Assembly (NCBI GenBank): GCA_000711775.1
Contig: ARYC01000709.1
Coordinates: 1-64,000 of the forward strand
Direction of reading: 5' to 3'
DNA: 64,000 nucleotides
Source: Oxytricha trifallax
Taxonomy: Eukaryota; Ciliophora; Spirotrichea; Sporadotrichida; Oxytrichidae
Positions within the stretch are counted from its first letter, which is position 1. Each line of letters opens with the position of its first letter. Of the stretch, positions 24,450 through 36,586 are shown in pieces. Position numbers and translations under genes: made by a program. The notes under the pieces were generated by a model. That model was not told the DNA's origin. It worked only from the letters and a program-made list of their open reading frames with translations, and did no database searches.

Positions 24450-25641
24450 CTTATTCAAGGTACTATTTTAAATTTATGGCCTCTGAAAATTAAAAATTTA
24501 ATACTAAATGTCTTGAATCTGGTTATAGAAAAACCTAGCTGCTCATTAGTTTCAAAGATCCTCTAATTTAAAATGATGATGAGTAGTTAACTATTTAGTA
24601 AGCTTTCAGGGAAATGCTTTTAAAGTTTTGGCAGACGCTAGTGCTTCATGGGTTAACGACTATATGGTTTGCATAATCATCTGATTAAGTTTAAATTAAT
24701 TTTCATCCAAAAGCTGTATATATCATTGTATTCATTTCCTTTGCTTATTTTATTTGTTTTATTAATTCATATATTTAACTAAAATTTCATTCACTTAAAT
24801 TTGAGAATTTTCAACTAATATCGGTTTATTTAAAAATCAACCATCTAAACCTCACAATTGATTTAAGTCTATTTTTATTGAAATGTCTTTTAGCTTTTGT
24901 ATTTTGCCAACAAAACACTGAATTTACTATCAAAGATTTTACAAGAATTAAAAAAATGGAAATAAAGAATTTGTAAATTTAATCTCAACCACTATTTTTA
25001 TGTATGAAATTATAATTTAGATCAATTATTTTCTGTATCATTGTTGGATGCTTTTCTGTAGATTTGATAAAAAATGTCCTCTTAGATATTTATGTTTTGT
25101 TAAACTTCAGCCGCAAGTATTCCATCATATGCCAAACAAAGTCATTGACTAAATCACATTGATCATGAAGATCTGCATTAAATATTGAAGTAAAGGATAT
25201 GATATTAATACTCATGCGTCACTTGATGTATCTTAGGTTCATTTTGTTCGTCATAACTTTTTATGTAGTTTACTTGTTCCGATTATTGATTTTTATTATG
25301 ATTTCTAGTTTATTTTTTAAATAAATTTCTTGTTTATCACTTACTTAAATTATTCAGATCAAGGGATGAATGTAAATTTAAAAATTTTACTAGAACATAG
25401 TTAGTTTGAAACTTACTTTTGGTGACCTTTTATAGAATTCTATGCCTCCAGCCCTTAACATTATTATCATTCTGTCAATAATTTATTCCTATTGTGCTAT
25501 AATCTTATCTGTTTTCAGCATTGCCATCATTATAATTATCAGCATTTCAATCAATGACAAACACCTGCCCACTTTCTTTCTTACTCTGAATATTTATGGA
25601 TTTTTTTGGTTGAGAAACTTACAAATTAATTCCTTAAATTT
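24450..25641 (-). other. Run of coding-like patches, strand uncertain
   Basis: The minus strand has three open segments: 25354-25641 (VRKKVGRCLSLIEMLIIIMM; IDRMIIMLRAGGIEFYKRSP), 24985-25215 (MSINIISFTSIFNADLHDQC; NDFVWHMMEYLRLKFNK) and 24450-24680 (LNQRIFETNEQLGFSITRFK). A donor/acceptor-like GTAAGTTTC...TTCTAG lies inside the first. The plus strand is also open from ATG 24476 to TGA 25160-25162 (228 codons, MASENQKFNTKCLESGYRKT...). Both cannot be fully coding, and no domain decides. Minus is slightly favoured because all three patches keep that strand. Confidence 0.3.
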
Positions 25642-25927
25642 TCATAAGCTATTTTTATCACCTATTTAAAAAAATATTATTTCAACATTTTGGTTTCTTA
25701 CAATAAATTTATTTACATTCATTGCCAATAAAGCCATATCATTATTGCTAATAATTATATAAATTTAATTCTTCCTAGTTTTCAAGTTTTAGATATCATT
25801 AATTACTCTTAATGATTAACTCTTTTATGAAGTAATATGGTGCTGTTGGCTATATAACTAATATTATATATATTACAAAAGTAATTATTAATAATTATTT
25901 GGGTATGATGCTACTGTTTTTGCAATA

Positions 25928-26355
25928 TTGTAAGAATACATTCGATTTGGGAAAATAAATTATAATTAAATTATTAATTATTCAAAATCATGGCAGTTAA
26001 CTTTCATTAAACCTAGACAATATGGTACTTGTTCGATAGAGAATTCAAAATTAGCTGGACTTTACTATTGGCCGGTACCCCTCTATCGCATCCCTGAAGC
26101 GAGTTAACTCGACTTTAATTTTGGGTGATTTGTTCAGTAGATTTTAATGAAAAAATTAAAGTCGAGTTAACTCGCATCAGGAATGCGATAGAGGGGTACC
26201 GCCAATAGTAAAGTCCAGCTAATTTTGAATTCTCTATCGAACAAGTACCATATTGTCTAGGTTTAATTAAAGTTAACTTCCATGATTTTGAATAATTAAT
26301 AATAATTAATAATTTAATTATAATTTATTTTCCCAAATCGAATGTATTCCTACAA
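25928..26355. mobile_element. 428-bp foldback element, copy 6 (subfamily B)
   Basis: TA-flanked, with ends TTGTAAGAATACATTCGATTT and near-complement. The arms carry TAGACAATATGGTACTTGTT where copies 1, 3, 4, 5 and 7 have ACGATCTTGGGCTCATTCGA. The core is GGTACCCCTCTATCGCATCC and is mirrored in the other arm. It shares this outer-arm type with copy 8, so the family has at least two subfamilies. Confidence 0.9.
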
Positions 26356-26589
26356 TATTAAATTTTAGATTTGAACCTATTAATTGTTTGCTTAGAAGCA
26401 TTTGAAAAATATGGTGAAAGCAAAATAAATAAAAGAGAAAGTATTATTAAACAAATTACCAAAACCTTTAATTTAAAGATCATCTGCATTAATTCAAATA
26501 TATCCTATCACTCTGAAACCATTTATCATTTCTCAAAAATGTTTTCTTATTTAATTAGGTCAATCATCATAGATATTAGAATCTTCAAG

Positions 26590-27090
26590 GGCAAGATTTG
26601 GAACTTCTGCATATAACTGCTATCCCACTTATTGAGGAAGCAACTTATTACTAATTGATTGATGATCAGGAATAGGTTGGACCAGTAAATTTTCTTGATC
26701 TAAATAATGACATCAACTTTAATGTTGAAAAAAATATGCTTTAGCTTTTCTTCAATCTCAAGGGGAAGAGAGATCTTGTACATAGGTATGTGCTTCGGGG
26801 TCTTCTACCTAATCTATGCTTTATTTTTCCTTAGATTTTTAGGATTTCTAAGTGTTATCTCTTCATTACTCATTATCTGCTAATCATAATTAACTTCTTA
26901 TCTTTATCTGCAGGAGAATTAGTCACCAATCATATTAACTAGCTGTTGACTAATCTTAGATTTCCAGTATGAAAATTCAGTATTGCAAACTAAGTCCACA
27001 GTGAAACTGAGTAACCTGAAGCGATCTAAGCACCTCTTGAGCTATCTCACGACGGTGGAAAGTCCGACACAGACAAATTACTTATCCAAA
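26590..27090 (+). other. Coding-like patch with possible intron
   Basis: The plus strand reads LQGQDLELLHITAIPLIEEA, YYQLIDDQEQVGPVNFLDLN and NMLQLFFNLKGKREILYI. A GTATGTGCTT...TTTTCCTTAG segment (about 26789-26837) looks like an intron, but it also reads through as a hydrophobic segment. The last part, 26986-27090, starts TTGCAAACTAAGTCCACAGT and is related to 40052-40140. No family was recognised. It is probably pieces of a germline gene. Confidence 0.35.
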
Positions 27091-28216
27091 TTCTCGTTAA
27101 AATTTTAAAAATCAAGGATCTTAAAAATTTATGGATTTCTAAGTTAACTCCATTTTTTATCCTACTTAAATTCCAATATTTTAATTAAAAATTAATTTAC
27201 TATACTTATCGATCATTTATCTTTAAAATATGAAAAATTGTTTAAATCAAATAAAGCAACGTAATATATTTATAGTATTCTAGTTTTAATTAAAAATGGA
27301 TTAATCTATAGCATTTTAAAAACAATAACTCTCTAAAGACTCAATACCTCTAAACATAAAATCTACTAGTAAGTATTGATTTTTCAGAAATTTATTCATA
27401 AAATTGCAAAGTTTACCTGAAAAGAATAATAATTGCTCATTATTTATGAATTTTAATCAACATTTTGAGATTTAGGGTTTTGAATCAGCGCTAGTATATA
27501 TAGCTCTAAAATAATCAGAAATTATTATGAATTTTCATCAAAGATTCTAGTACCTAATAAAACTATTACATTCAGACCTCTCAGCTAAATAAGAATTGAT
27601 TTTAGAATTCTATAAAATTAAAATATCAAAGTTTTAAATAAAATAACTTGGTTGATATTTATTAAATGTATGTTACAAAATGTCCTATATTTATTTCAAG
27701 TATGGCACTCATTAATTTAATTTAATTCACTAAATATAATACATGCCAGTTTTTTTTGAATTTGTATTTCTCATATTTCCTGATCTTTTGTATTTTATCA
27801 ATAATAACTTAATAATTTAAATACTTAATCAATTTCAATAAACAAACAACTAAGCATAAGTTAAATAATCTTTATTAAAAATTACTAATAATTTATCAGA
27901 TATTTGTATTCTAGAATAAAATGGCGTTTATATAAACATATTATAATTTTGTTTATGTTTATTAAGGATTCTCATATTTCTTTATAGATTTCTACTAATT
28001 ATATCTATATTTCTATAATATTCATCTAGTGTTAATTAGATTCATAAATTTTCTATTTCAGTGATTTAACATCCACAAATACCCTCAATTAGGGATTATT
28101 TAGAAAACTGTTTTGTCCTTTTTTGTAGTTGTATAAATCTAATTAGAATTACTCGAAAATATAACAAGGAACTCATGAATCAAAATTTATATGCTAATTT
28201 ATGTTAAAGATTGATA
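27091..28216. other. AT-rich spacer, nothing recognised
   Basis: No supported feature was seen. Confidence 0.4.
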
Positions 28217-29022
28217 AGCTAAAATTTTTTGAAAATAAATCGAATTTAATTTGAAATATACATTAATGAATATAAAGGTGTAAAGGTGAATTAAGACAAT
28301 TAAGAATGTATAAGGTAAAGCCCTAATTAGGGCATTTAATTTAGTTATTTCTCAATAAGCTGATTTCTAATCAATCCAAGATATTCTGACTGCCTTCCTT
28401 GAGCTATAAGCTCATAAGTGTGGGCTTATAAGCTCAAAATCTTCCAAAATCACCCACTTCAAGGGTCATTTTCCAAAAATCTGTTTTTTAAGTAAAAGTC
28501 TTATAGAGGGCTATAATGCCCATTTTATGTTAATTCTTAATTAAAGTAGAAATTATTAGGCTTTAATTATTAAAAATCATTAAAAATTAAACTTATATTA
28601 GTTTTAATAGAATTCTCTATAGAGAATTTAAATCAGCCTTAAATTTATTACGTTTTAAAATATGAATTTAAAATTTTAATATATAATTTCTACTTTAATT
28701 AAGAATTAACATAAAATGGGCATTATAGCCCTCTATAAGACTTTTACTTAAAAAACAGATTTTTGGAAAATGACCCTTGAAGTGGGTGATTTTGGAAGAT
28801 TTTGAGCTTATAAGCCCACACTTATGAGCTTATAGCTCAAGGAAGGCAGTCAGAATATCTTGGATTGATTAGAAATCAGCTTATTGAGAAATAACTAAAT
28901 TAAATGCCCTAATTAGGGCTTTACCTTATACATTCTTAATTGTCTTAATTCACCTTTACACCTTTATATTCATTAATGTATATTTCAAATTAAATTCGAT
29001 TTATTTTCAAAAAATTTTAGCT
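28217..29022. mobile_element. 806-bp long-hairpin foldback element
   Basis: Two 340-bp arms (28217-28556 and 28683-29022) appear to be essentially perfect reverse complements around a 126-bp AT-rich loop. The ends are AGCTAAAATTTTTTG and complement, flanked by TA on both sides. The arms include GCCCTAATTAGGGC (itself palindromic) and AGCTATAAGCTCATAAG. No open frame is conserved. It is unrelated in sequence to the 415-bp family but uses the same TA target. Confidence 0.92.
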
Positions 29023-29429
29023 TAATAATAATTTTCACATAGACTATATTAGTAATTAAAATGGATATTTATATAAAAGTGTTAATGCATTAGTTAAACA
29101 TGTTTTAATATAGTTATGATGACTATAATAAACTTAATTATATATTTATTAGCTTCATCTCCAACATTTGAAATTTTGGCGATGAAGCTAGTATATTATT
29201 ATAATTTCTAAAAAACCATCCATGTGAATTTCAACTGATTTTTAAACCAATGAATGAGGGCCGAAATAATAAAGCATCTTATTTTTCTAACCTCTTCCAA
29301 TTATATTTATGAAAAATAAGTGAAAAAAAAATGTAAAATTAAAAATTAATGTATTAATAAGAACACTTTGTAGAACTATATGAAATGGGAATATCAGAAC
29401 AGCTTTGTTATTCTTTTAATCACCTTCGT

Positions 29430-30480
29430 AAATACCTGTGTCAGCATGAGTCAATTCTCCCTATCTGTGACTATCTGGTCCATGATCAGGTTTCTATCAT
29501 TCCATATCACAGCTCTCTAGTATTTCTGAAAGAGAATTAAAATAAATTCAGATATTTATAATGTAACTTACAAAATTATTATGATTGTTATACTGCTCCA
29601 TCTTTATCTTTAAAGTTTTTCTTTTTAATTTTTAATTATTAAGTTCTTATTATAAATTAAGATTTTGATATTTGCATTTGCGTTATTCTAGATCTTAGGC
29701 AGGGTCCCTTATGAAGATGCTCTCAATTTAAGCTGTGCTGTTAACCTGGCTATAGCAGCTCTCCTGTAATGTTTGAAAGAATTCCTCTTAATAGTAAGGG
29801 AGGAACCTTAGCGATTTCCAATTATTTCAATCAGACATTTGATAATAGATCCTCTCTATTAGATACGCGGAGGTATTCCTGAGGATCCCCATTACTGACT
29901 CAAAATTCACTGGAATTTCTATCAATAGTGTTCCTATTCACTCTGGTAAGTTAAATTCCCAGTTTCTTTGTCCCAATAGAGATCAAATTCCAATGTTGTT
30001 AGAGATTAAGTTGACTCAAGCTAGGCTGTCGAGAATAAATAACTTTACTCTTTTATTAATTCCCCTTTAATCCCTGCTTTTATCATCATTAATTTTGAGT
30101 CAAGTGTAGTTGCTATTTAATTTTCTTATAAATATCAATGCAGCAAGAGTTTGCTGATAAACGTTATTATCCAACTTTTAATTACTCTAAGAGTCACAAA
30201 TATTGTGGGTAATACCAGAGAAAGTCATAATATTATTGAATTAATCAAATCTCCATATGCTCTTTGGTAGCCACCCCATATTAATGCCTGTAAAAGAGTA
30301 TGAATCAGCAACTTGCATTCTTTTGCTATTAGAATCAACCATCCATACACTGTTGCCTGTTTAAGACCTGCTCTGAAACAATTGTAGTGCGTTCACTGCT
30401 CTGATGTATATGTGACCATGATACGACTACTTTCGTATTATGACAACAGAGGGAAATCATGCAATTTAGGCTCCCATTAT
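29430..30480 (-). other. GC-rich coding-like patches, minus strand
   Basis: Several minus-strand segments look coding in different frames: 30260-30470 (SYHGHIYIRAVNALQLFQSR; MVDSNSKRMQVADSYSFTGI; NMGWLPKSIWRFDQFNN), 29690-29860 (IKCLIEIIGNRQGSSLTIKR; HYRRAAIARLTAQLKLRASS) and 29440-29520 (YQRAVIWNDRNLIMDQIVTD, preceded by an acceptor-like TTCTCTTTCAG). The frame changes between segments could be IESs or decay. No family was recognised. Confidence 0.4.
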
Positions 30481-30880
30481 TGATAAAATATAAAAGATTA
30501 GGAAATCATTAAAATATAAAATTAATAAACTACCATAGTTTATAATTATGTTAATTTAAATACATCTCATAAATTAATATAGAAATAGCAAAGAGCTTTT
30601 TTTGGATGCTAAAATTATGTGAATACTATGTTATTAATTATACACAATGATTTTATTTTTTTTAATATTCTCTAAATCATTTGTGTTTTAACGAAGACAT
30701 ATAATTGGTCTGGTATTGAAGTTTATTAGGTTTATTTATATTTCCAGTGTACATCTTATAATAAGTTTAATATTTCTCACTTGTATAATCATTAACTATT
30801 GTAAAACGTCAGAATGTGAAAACAAAACTAAAATAATTGGAAAATGTTCAATAAGTGTAATCATGCTGATTCAAATTGAG

Positions 30881-30915
<35 letters not shown>

Positions 30916-31712
30916 TCTGAATATCAAAGATAAGTAGAGAATTAATAATAATAGTACATTTTGCTATTAGAGAGGTAAACAAACCCATTATATTAATAAT
31001 CCAAGCATTTGAAATTATATTAACTTAATTTATTAGTTAAAATATTATTTTTATTTCTAAAATTTATGATCGATAATGTCAATAAGTAGCATTTTCTAAT
31101 TAGATTTAGTTTAATTACATCTATCTAACTAGTATTAATATTTTGTACTAAACTAAATATTTATAGAAAGCATTTATTAATCTGCTCATTATTATTATTA
31201 TTATTACACCTATTTATTAAAATTTAAATTAACAAAATTAAAAAGCTTTCATTTTATATTATTTACATTTAAATTCAGTTTTAATAACTACCTTATTCGA
31301 TAAAACTTACACTTTTATTAATATAGTTTATTTCAATATCATCAGCATCATTATTAAATAATTTTAGCGAAATCAGAACTTGTATTTTATAGTGAAATAA
31401 AACTATTATAATAATTTGGTTAAAAATAGGTTAAACAATAAATGCAAGGCAATTTATCTAATTCAGTTATCGTACAAATCATTCTTCTTATAGGGTATGT
31501 TATTATAGGAATCATAATACGAGTTGATATAATTAAGATGTTCTTTGAGGTTTTCAATATGGAATAGATCTATCTAAATATAAAAACATTTCGGTATTAC
31601 AGATTCAATCATAGTAACTAAAATGATTAATTATATTTGAATTATAAAGACAGCTGTTATAATCATCATAAAAAGACAACTTACCTTTAATTTTATTTGA
31701 TAATTAAAACTT
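30481..31712. other. AT-rich spacer with (AT)n tract
   Basis: No gene was supported. A perfect (AT)n microsatellite lies at about 30884-30914 and a short (ATT)n at about 31191-31207. Confidence 0.5.
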
Positions 31713-32169
31713 GGGGGGGGAAGTTTCCTGCCCCCAGACACTTTCCTGCCCCAAAAGGTAGTTTCCTGCCCCCAACATTAAATTTTATGTTTTTTGCAAT
31801 AAATTTAATAGAAAAAATAAATTTCAATTTAAGTAACCATAACCATGTACTATACAACATTTATTATTATATAATTTTCAAGGTACATAATTATTCTTTA
31901 TCAAATTATATATTACTGACAAGGCTAAAATAAGTGTTTTTTTTATTAATTAATGTAATTTTCATTAAATTTTAAATTGATTATCAAGGTAGTAATGATA
32001 TTTGAAGCTAAATTAAAAATAAACTACATCATAATTGATGATAAAGATTTTTTGAAAATTATAAAAATTACATAATTTTATAATTGGGGCAGGAAACTAC
32101 CTTTTTGGGGGCAGGAAACTTCCCCCCTTGGGTGCATATAAAATTTTGGGGTAGGAAACTTCCCCCCCC
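31713..32169. mobile_element. G8...C8-bounded inverted-repeat element
   Basis: The left end is GGGGGGGGAAGTTTCCTGCC and the right end is the complement with one change (GGGTAGGAAACTTCCCCCCC). Each end holds three copies of a TTTCCTGCCCC-like word, in opposite orientation at the two ends, so about 60-90 bp at each end are inverted copies. The 340-bp centre is plain AT-rich DNA. AAAACTT directly left and AAAACTT one base to the right may be a 7-bp target duplication. It is probably a non-autonomous DNA element; the family is unknown. Confidence 0.65.
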
Positions 32170-34061
32170 TAAAACTTTAAAGTTTTAAATATCTTTCTGA
32201 GAGCATATTTGTAAACAAAAGTTTGCATAGATACACAATTTAAAAGTATCTGCTACTTTAGCAAATTTAAATAATTAGTTGAGTCGATGATCTGTTGAAT
32301 CCACACTTTTGGTCTAGATAAAGATACTAAATTTATTTTTTGAGATTCTTCACCAATCAGACAAAAATTAAATTTCAGATAAGATTTAATATGTGGTTTT
32401 CGAATTATTTAGACCAATAATCCATTATTAGATCTATTAATCACAGACGACCACAGCACTTGATCAAAATATATAGAGAAAAATTAAATATATAATTATA
32501 AGAATAATTGGCACAGTTTAGTGAAATCATGAAATTTCCAGCATATTTAGTTATAGTTTGGCTTTTTTTATGCATGTATTTATAAATAATTGAGAACAAT
32601 TAAGTTTCAGTTCTAGGTCTTTCATAGGCATTAGATGTATTATTTATATAGTTAATGGCAGACATTAACACAAAGCTGAGACTTTATTTTGCTTAAATCT
32701 TGCAGAATTAATCTAAATTCCTTGTTTAAGTATTTAAATTTTCTCAGTTTATCATTTTCATCTAGAATTTATATTCTTCCCTTATATCACAGATCATTTC
32801 TTTGTCCAAAGCAAAAATTCAAATTCAAAATCAATTTAAATTTTTTACTTTTTAAAAATATTACATTTATATCTAAATTATTGAAGGTTTGTTTATTTAA
32901 AAGGAATTATGAAGGGATGAGTTAATAAGTTGCTTCTCCTTGATCAAGTTCTTAAATTACAATTAAATTAATAAGTTTCATTAATATTTTTTTTTATTTA
33001 AATTTTTAAAGCTGATCTTATTGTGAATGATTTAGGTTTACTAGAATTCCATTCCATATAATATTTTCATCATTTTAAATGATTTAACTAAGCACTATGC
33101 ATAGTTTAATAGTAATTACCTTAGCTAATAGTTAAAGTAATTGGTATATATTTTCGTTAATAAAATTAATTCATAATATCTATTTCCCTATACTTTGAGT
33201 AGAGTTTATATTAAGCTTCTTTCCCTTATCTAATTGTCTACTAATATTGTTAAATTGTAGACTTGCTTTTCTATTTATATAATGAATATCTTTTCTACTT
33301 ATGACTTATTCAAATTATCACTTCTGTCGTTTATTTCAATTGCATAAACAAAAATTGAGACTATCAAATGCCTTAGGTTATTTAAAATATTAAAAATAGG
33401 TATTGTAATGTCCCTTAAGCATTAATCTTTCTGGGATATCATGTAATCTAAGCGAGTTAGGAGCACATTCGACTTTTAAAAGAATATTTGTCCATTTATC
33501 TAAATACATTATATTTACTTGAATTATTGAAATGCACAAAAAATTTCAAACATATTATGCAAATTACATATTTATAACAGTAGATTTAAATAAACTCATT
33601 CTTATTAGAAAGTATAACTATTAACAGTTTAATTCATATTTTACTATTTTCTTTCACTTAGTCTTGATTTAATACCCAACAGATAATAAACACCTATCTT
33701 TTTTGTTTAGAATACATATGAAGTAAATCTTAAGACTTAAGCTCATTGGTGTAAACAAAACAATCCCTTCAAATCTCAACGAAATATTTGATTCATAAAA
33801 AATAAATAAAATTTAATATACTTTGCTTGAGTTTAGAAATGAAATTAGAGATTGAATATTAATAATCAATACATGCAAAAAAAGAGGTTTTGGTTAAGTT
33901 AATGATAGAGAGTGTATATTATTATTTATTTTCCTATAAAGTTTTGATGTATTTACTTAGTCGCTTTTAAATGTGATGAGTTAGAAGCTTTTTGATAAGA
34001 TACAACACAAATCTTCAGCAGCAGTTACATCTTCCAGAGTATTTACTTCTAATATAATAAT
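32170..34061. other. AT-rich spacer, nothing recognised
   Basis: No supported gene was seen. Bases 34059-34061 (AAT) are the left target duplication of TBE copy B. Confidence 0.4.
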
Positions 34062-34146
34062 CAAAACCCCAAAACCCCTTAGTGAGGTTTATAAGTGCTT
34101 TGATTTGTAGGGTATAGTTGGGGTCTTATTGGGGTTAGTAGAGAAA
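34062..34146 (+). repeat. TBE copy B left terminal inverted repeat
   Basis: This 85-bp repeat begins with two C4A4-type telomeric repeats and continues TTAGTGAGGTTTATAAGTGC; its complement closes the element. Confidence 0.95.
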
Positions 34147-34162
34147 TTAGGCAATTTGCAAA

Positions 34163-35224
34163 ATGAGAAATAGATTAGCGAAATTTAGGGTCTATTTATG
34201 ATGAGAAATATTTAGATTTACTGCTTAACCTTAGGTATGGTACAAGTATTAATATAGACTAAGTCAAACCAGTGTTGAATTATACAGCCATAGCAAGACT
34301 CCTACACAAGAGTGCCCCAACGATAGGTATCATTGCTTGTTAGCTGTTTAACATTATAACTCAGGCTCTTGAAAACATCCTGCAAAAAAATAAAAGTTCT
34401 CACAGGTCCATATTGACTATCTCTGTGACTCTAAGACATTAAAGTATTGAGCTCACTTTCCTCTTGACTAACGAGCTGTCATGTTTCATCGCAAGTTTCC
34501 AGACATGCGTATCTCTCCTTAGACTATAGCCAATATTTATAGACGAAATGGTATTACTTTCAAGACTGTCAACAGAGTTAAGAAAGTGATTGATTTTACA
34601 GTGCCATTTTATAGCAATAATTTAAACTATATTTATGATTAAATGCAGAGAGCTATTGATAATAACATCAAGTTCATACATGCAGATGAAGCTGTGTTTA
34701 CGTTCAACACTTTTATCAATAAGCCAAGGTACAAGAAGTATGATAACATAGAAGTTTATGACTAAAAAGTAAAGGTAGTCACTCATGCAATTTTAGCTGG
34801 TATAAGTGAAAATTCAGGCTTAGAGAGTTATGTGATTCACCCTCGCTCTATTAAGCGAGAGTAGTATATAGAGATCCTACATAAGCTCAGAGAGAAGTAT
34901 AGCAACCAAGAGATCATCCTGTTTGTTGATAACCTATCAGTTCATAAGACTAAGGAGTCTAAGAAAGCTTATGAAGACCTAAACATAACCACTGTATACA
35001 ACGTTCCCTACAGCCCTTAATTTAATGGAATAGAATTCTACTGGAGTTAAATAAAGACTCACTACAAGAAGCTTCTGCTGTATCAACTTATGCATGACTT
35101 GCCCATCGATACAGTAGACTTGATTCAAAGCAGCTGTAAGAGAGTGAGCGTAGATAAGACAACAATTTGTGCGAGAAAAGGAAGAATGAATGTTTATAAA
35201 TAAGTTTTAGATTTAAACGAATGA
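34163..35224 (+). pseudogene. TBE 42-kDa DDE transposase (copy B, disrupted)
   Basis: This encodes the mariner/Tc1-like TBE transposase. The catalytic acidic residues are visible in order: FIHADEAVFTF, then LFVDNLSVHKTK, then YSPQFNGIEFYW (the E of the DDE/DDD triad in its usual P..N..E..W setting). It ends RMNVYKQVLDLNE at TGA 35222-35224. The N-terminal third is out of frame in places compared with copy C (LNYTAIARLLHKSAPT is readable, then the frame is lost). The conserved KYW of copy C is KY-TGA here, a nonsense change. The catalytic part from about 34450 is otherwise one open frame. The ATG at 34163 is uncertain. Confidence 0.85.
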
Positions 35225-36020
35225 ATATATACACATATTAAACTGGCCATAAAAGGGTTTGGCTCCTCTTTCTTCTCCTCTTCTTATGGCTTGCTTGGGC
35301 CCATATTTCTTCTCTTTGTGCCAGCTCCTGCATCTATGTTCATTTCATCTGGCTTTTAAACATCTTTATAAAGTCTCTTGCTCACTTCATGAATTTTCTG
35401 TGACTTTCTCTCTCTATGAACCTTAGCATGCTCTTTCATAAGATATATACCAGTGCCAGATTTTCCTACAAAGTTATATGTCAAAGCTTACTTGAAAGAT
35501 AAGGATGCTTCTTAAGTTCCTCTAGCCAAGCTGAGCTTATAAGAATGCCTTGCTTCTTCTAGTCTTCAGGAGAAATAGAATATCGTTTCTTATGTGCTTC
35601 TTCAATAATTTCTCTGAGATAATCCTCTTTTATTGTACCAAGAGCACCAAAGAAGAAGTTCCTCTCTGGGAGTTTATTAAAGAGTTGTTTCTTGGTAGGA
35701 AGGTAAACTACCACTTCCTCATCTTACATGGCATCCTCATAAAGATTAGTGACTGAAATCTCAGGGTAGTTGGGAATTTCGATTAGTTTAATCTCTTTAT
35801 TTTTAAAAGCTTTCTTCTCCTCACAAAGTATTGCTTTCAAGAATGAAATTTTGGTACCTTCCATCGTAGGAAGGAATAAACCAACTGTATAATATGTTAA
35901 TAATCATCAAGTTATCTTACCATGTAAAGTTAGGTATCGATAGAGATCTTCCTTACTTCTGAATCTTGATATCATTTCTTGAGCCTCGACTCTTTTCATT
36001 TGATCATTGAGTGATTCCAT
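35125..36020 (-). CDS. TBE 22-kDa protein (copy B)
   Basis: The function is unknown. ATG 36020 starts MESLNDQMKRVEAQEMISRF. Two short introns are inferred: 35920-35885 (36 nt, GTAAGATAAC...TACAG) and 35491-35466 (26 nt, GTAAGCTTTG...TTGTAG). Copy C has introns of the same lengths at the same places. With both removed the frame is open through EGTKISFLKAILCEEKKAF, LPERNFFFGALGTIKEDYLR and EHAKVHRERKSQKIHEVSK to TGA 35127-35125, overlapping the transposase 3' end on the opposite strand. The protein is acidic/basic and soluble, with no signal or membrane segment. It appears intact. Confidence 0.8.
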
Positions 36021-36204
36021 CTTTGTTCCTCTTCCTATTAATGAATTTCAAATTATAACTTATAGACTTCTGGATCCTATTGTTTAAAATCTTACTATTA
36101 AATATGGGCATCTTATAGGAGGTCAACCCTGCAAAGATACGTGGAGAAAGTTTGCAGAAGCTGTAACAAACTGCAGAGATGGAGCTCCATTTTTATCAAT
36201 TTAG

Positions 36205-36415
36205 TTCCATTAAATTAGTACTAAATTTGTTTAAATTTAATTAGTACTGGTACTAAATTCGTTTAATTTTAATTGGTACCAATTTAATAGTACCAAAACT
36301 TAATTAGTACCTAGTTTTAAACTAATGAGGTTTTAATGGAAAAGTTCCAATATGGTTCAAAACCTAATTGGTACCAGTACCAACCTGAATTTTTTCTAAG
36401 TTGGTACCAAAATTA
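36205..36415. promoter_or_regulatory. GTAC-rich spacer between divergent TBE genes (copy B)
   Basis: This has the same arrangement as in copy A: repeated GGTACC/AGTACT/TAGTACC words between the start of the 22-kDa gene (36020) and that of the 57-kDa gene (36587). Its preservation in two copies, and replacement by a different palindrome in copy C, suggest a binding array. Confidence 0.5.
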
Positions 36416-36586
36416 AAAATATTAAGCATGAATTTAGAAAAATTATAGTTATAAACTTAGCATAAATATGATGTCTAACGCCTAAGAATCAACCATCGTT
36501 GTTGCAGTACCAACTCCTATACAAAGTTACTATAACTAGAGAGGTTATTAGAGCTTTATAATAGAAATTTAAATTTGAATTTAAAC

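Noticed and set aside
24476..25162. 228-codon plus-strand frame
   Set aside because: Not called as a gene because the minus strand over the same bases has equally good or better segments continuing outside it. It is kept only as an alternative in the feature text.
25441..25669. Plus-strand Ile-rich frame
   Set aside because: It is complementary to a charged, helical-looking minus-strand frame, and its composition is unlike a real protein.
31697..31933. Frame across the left end of the G8 element
   Set aside because: It translates the repeated TTTCCTGCCCC words; it is an artefact of the repeat.
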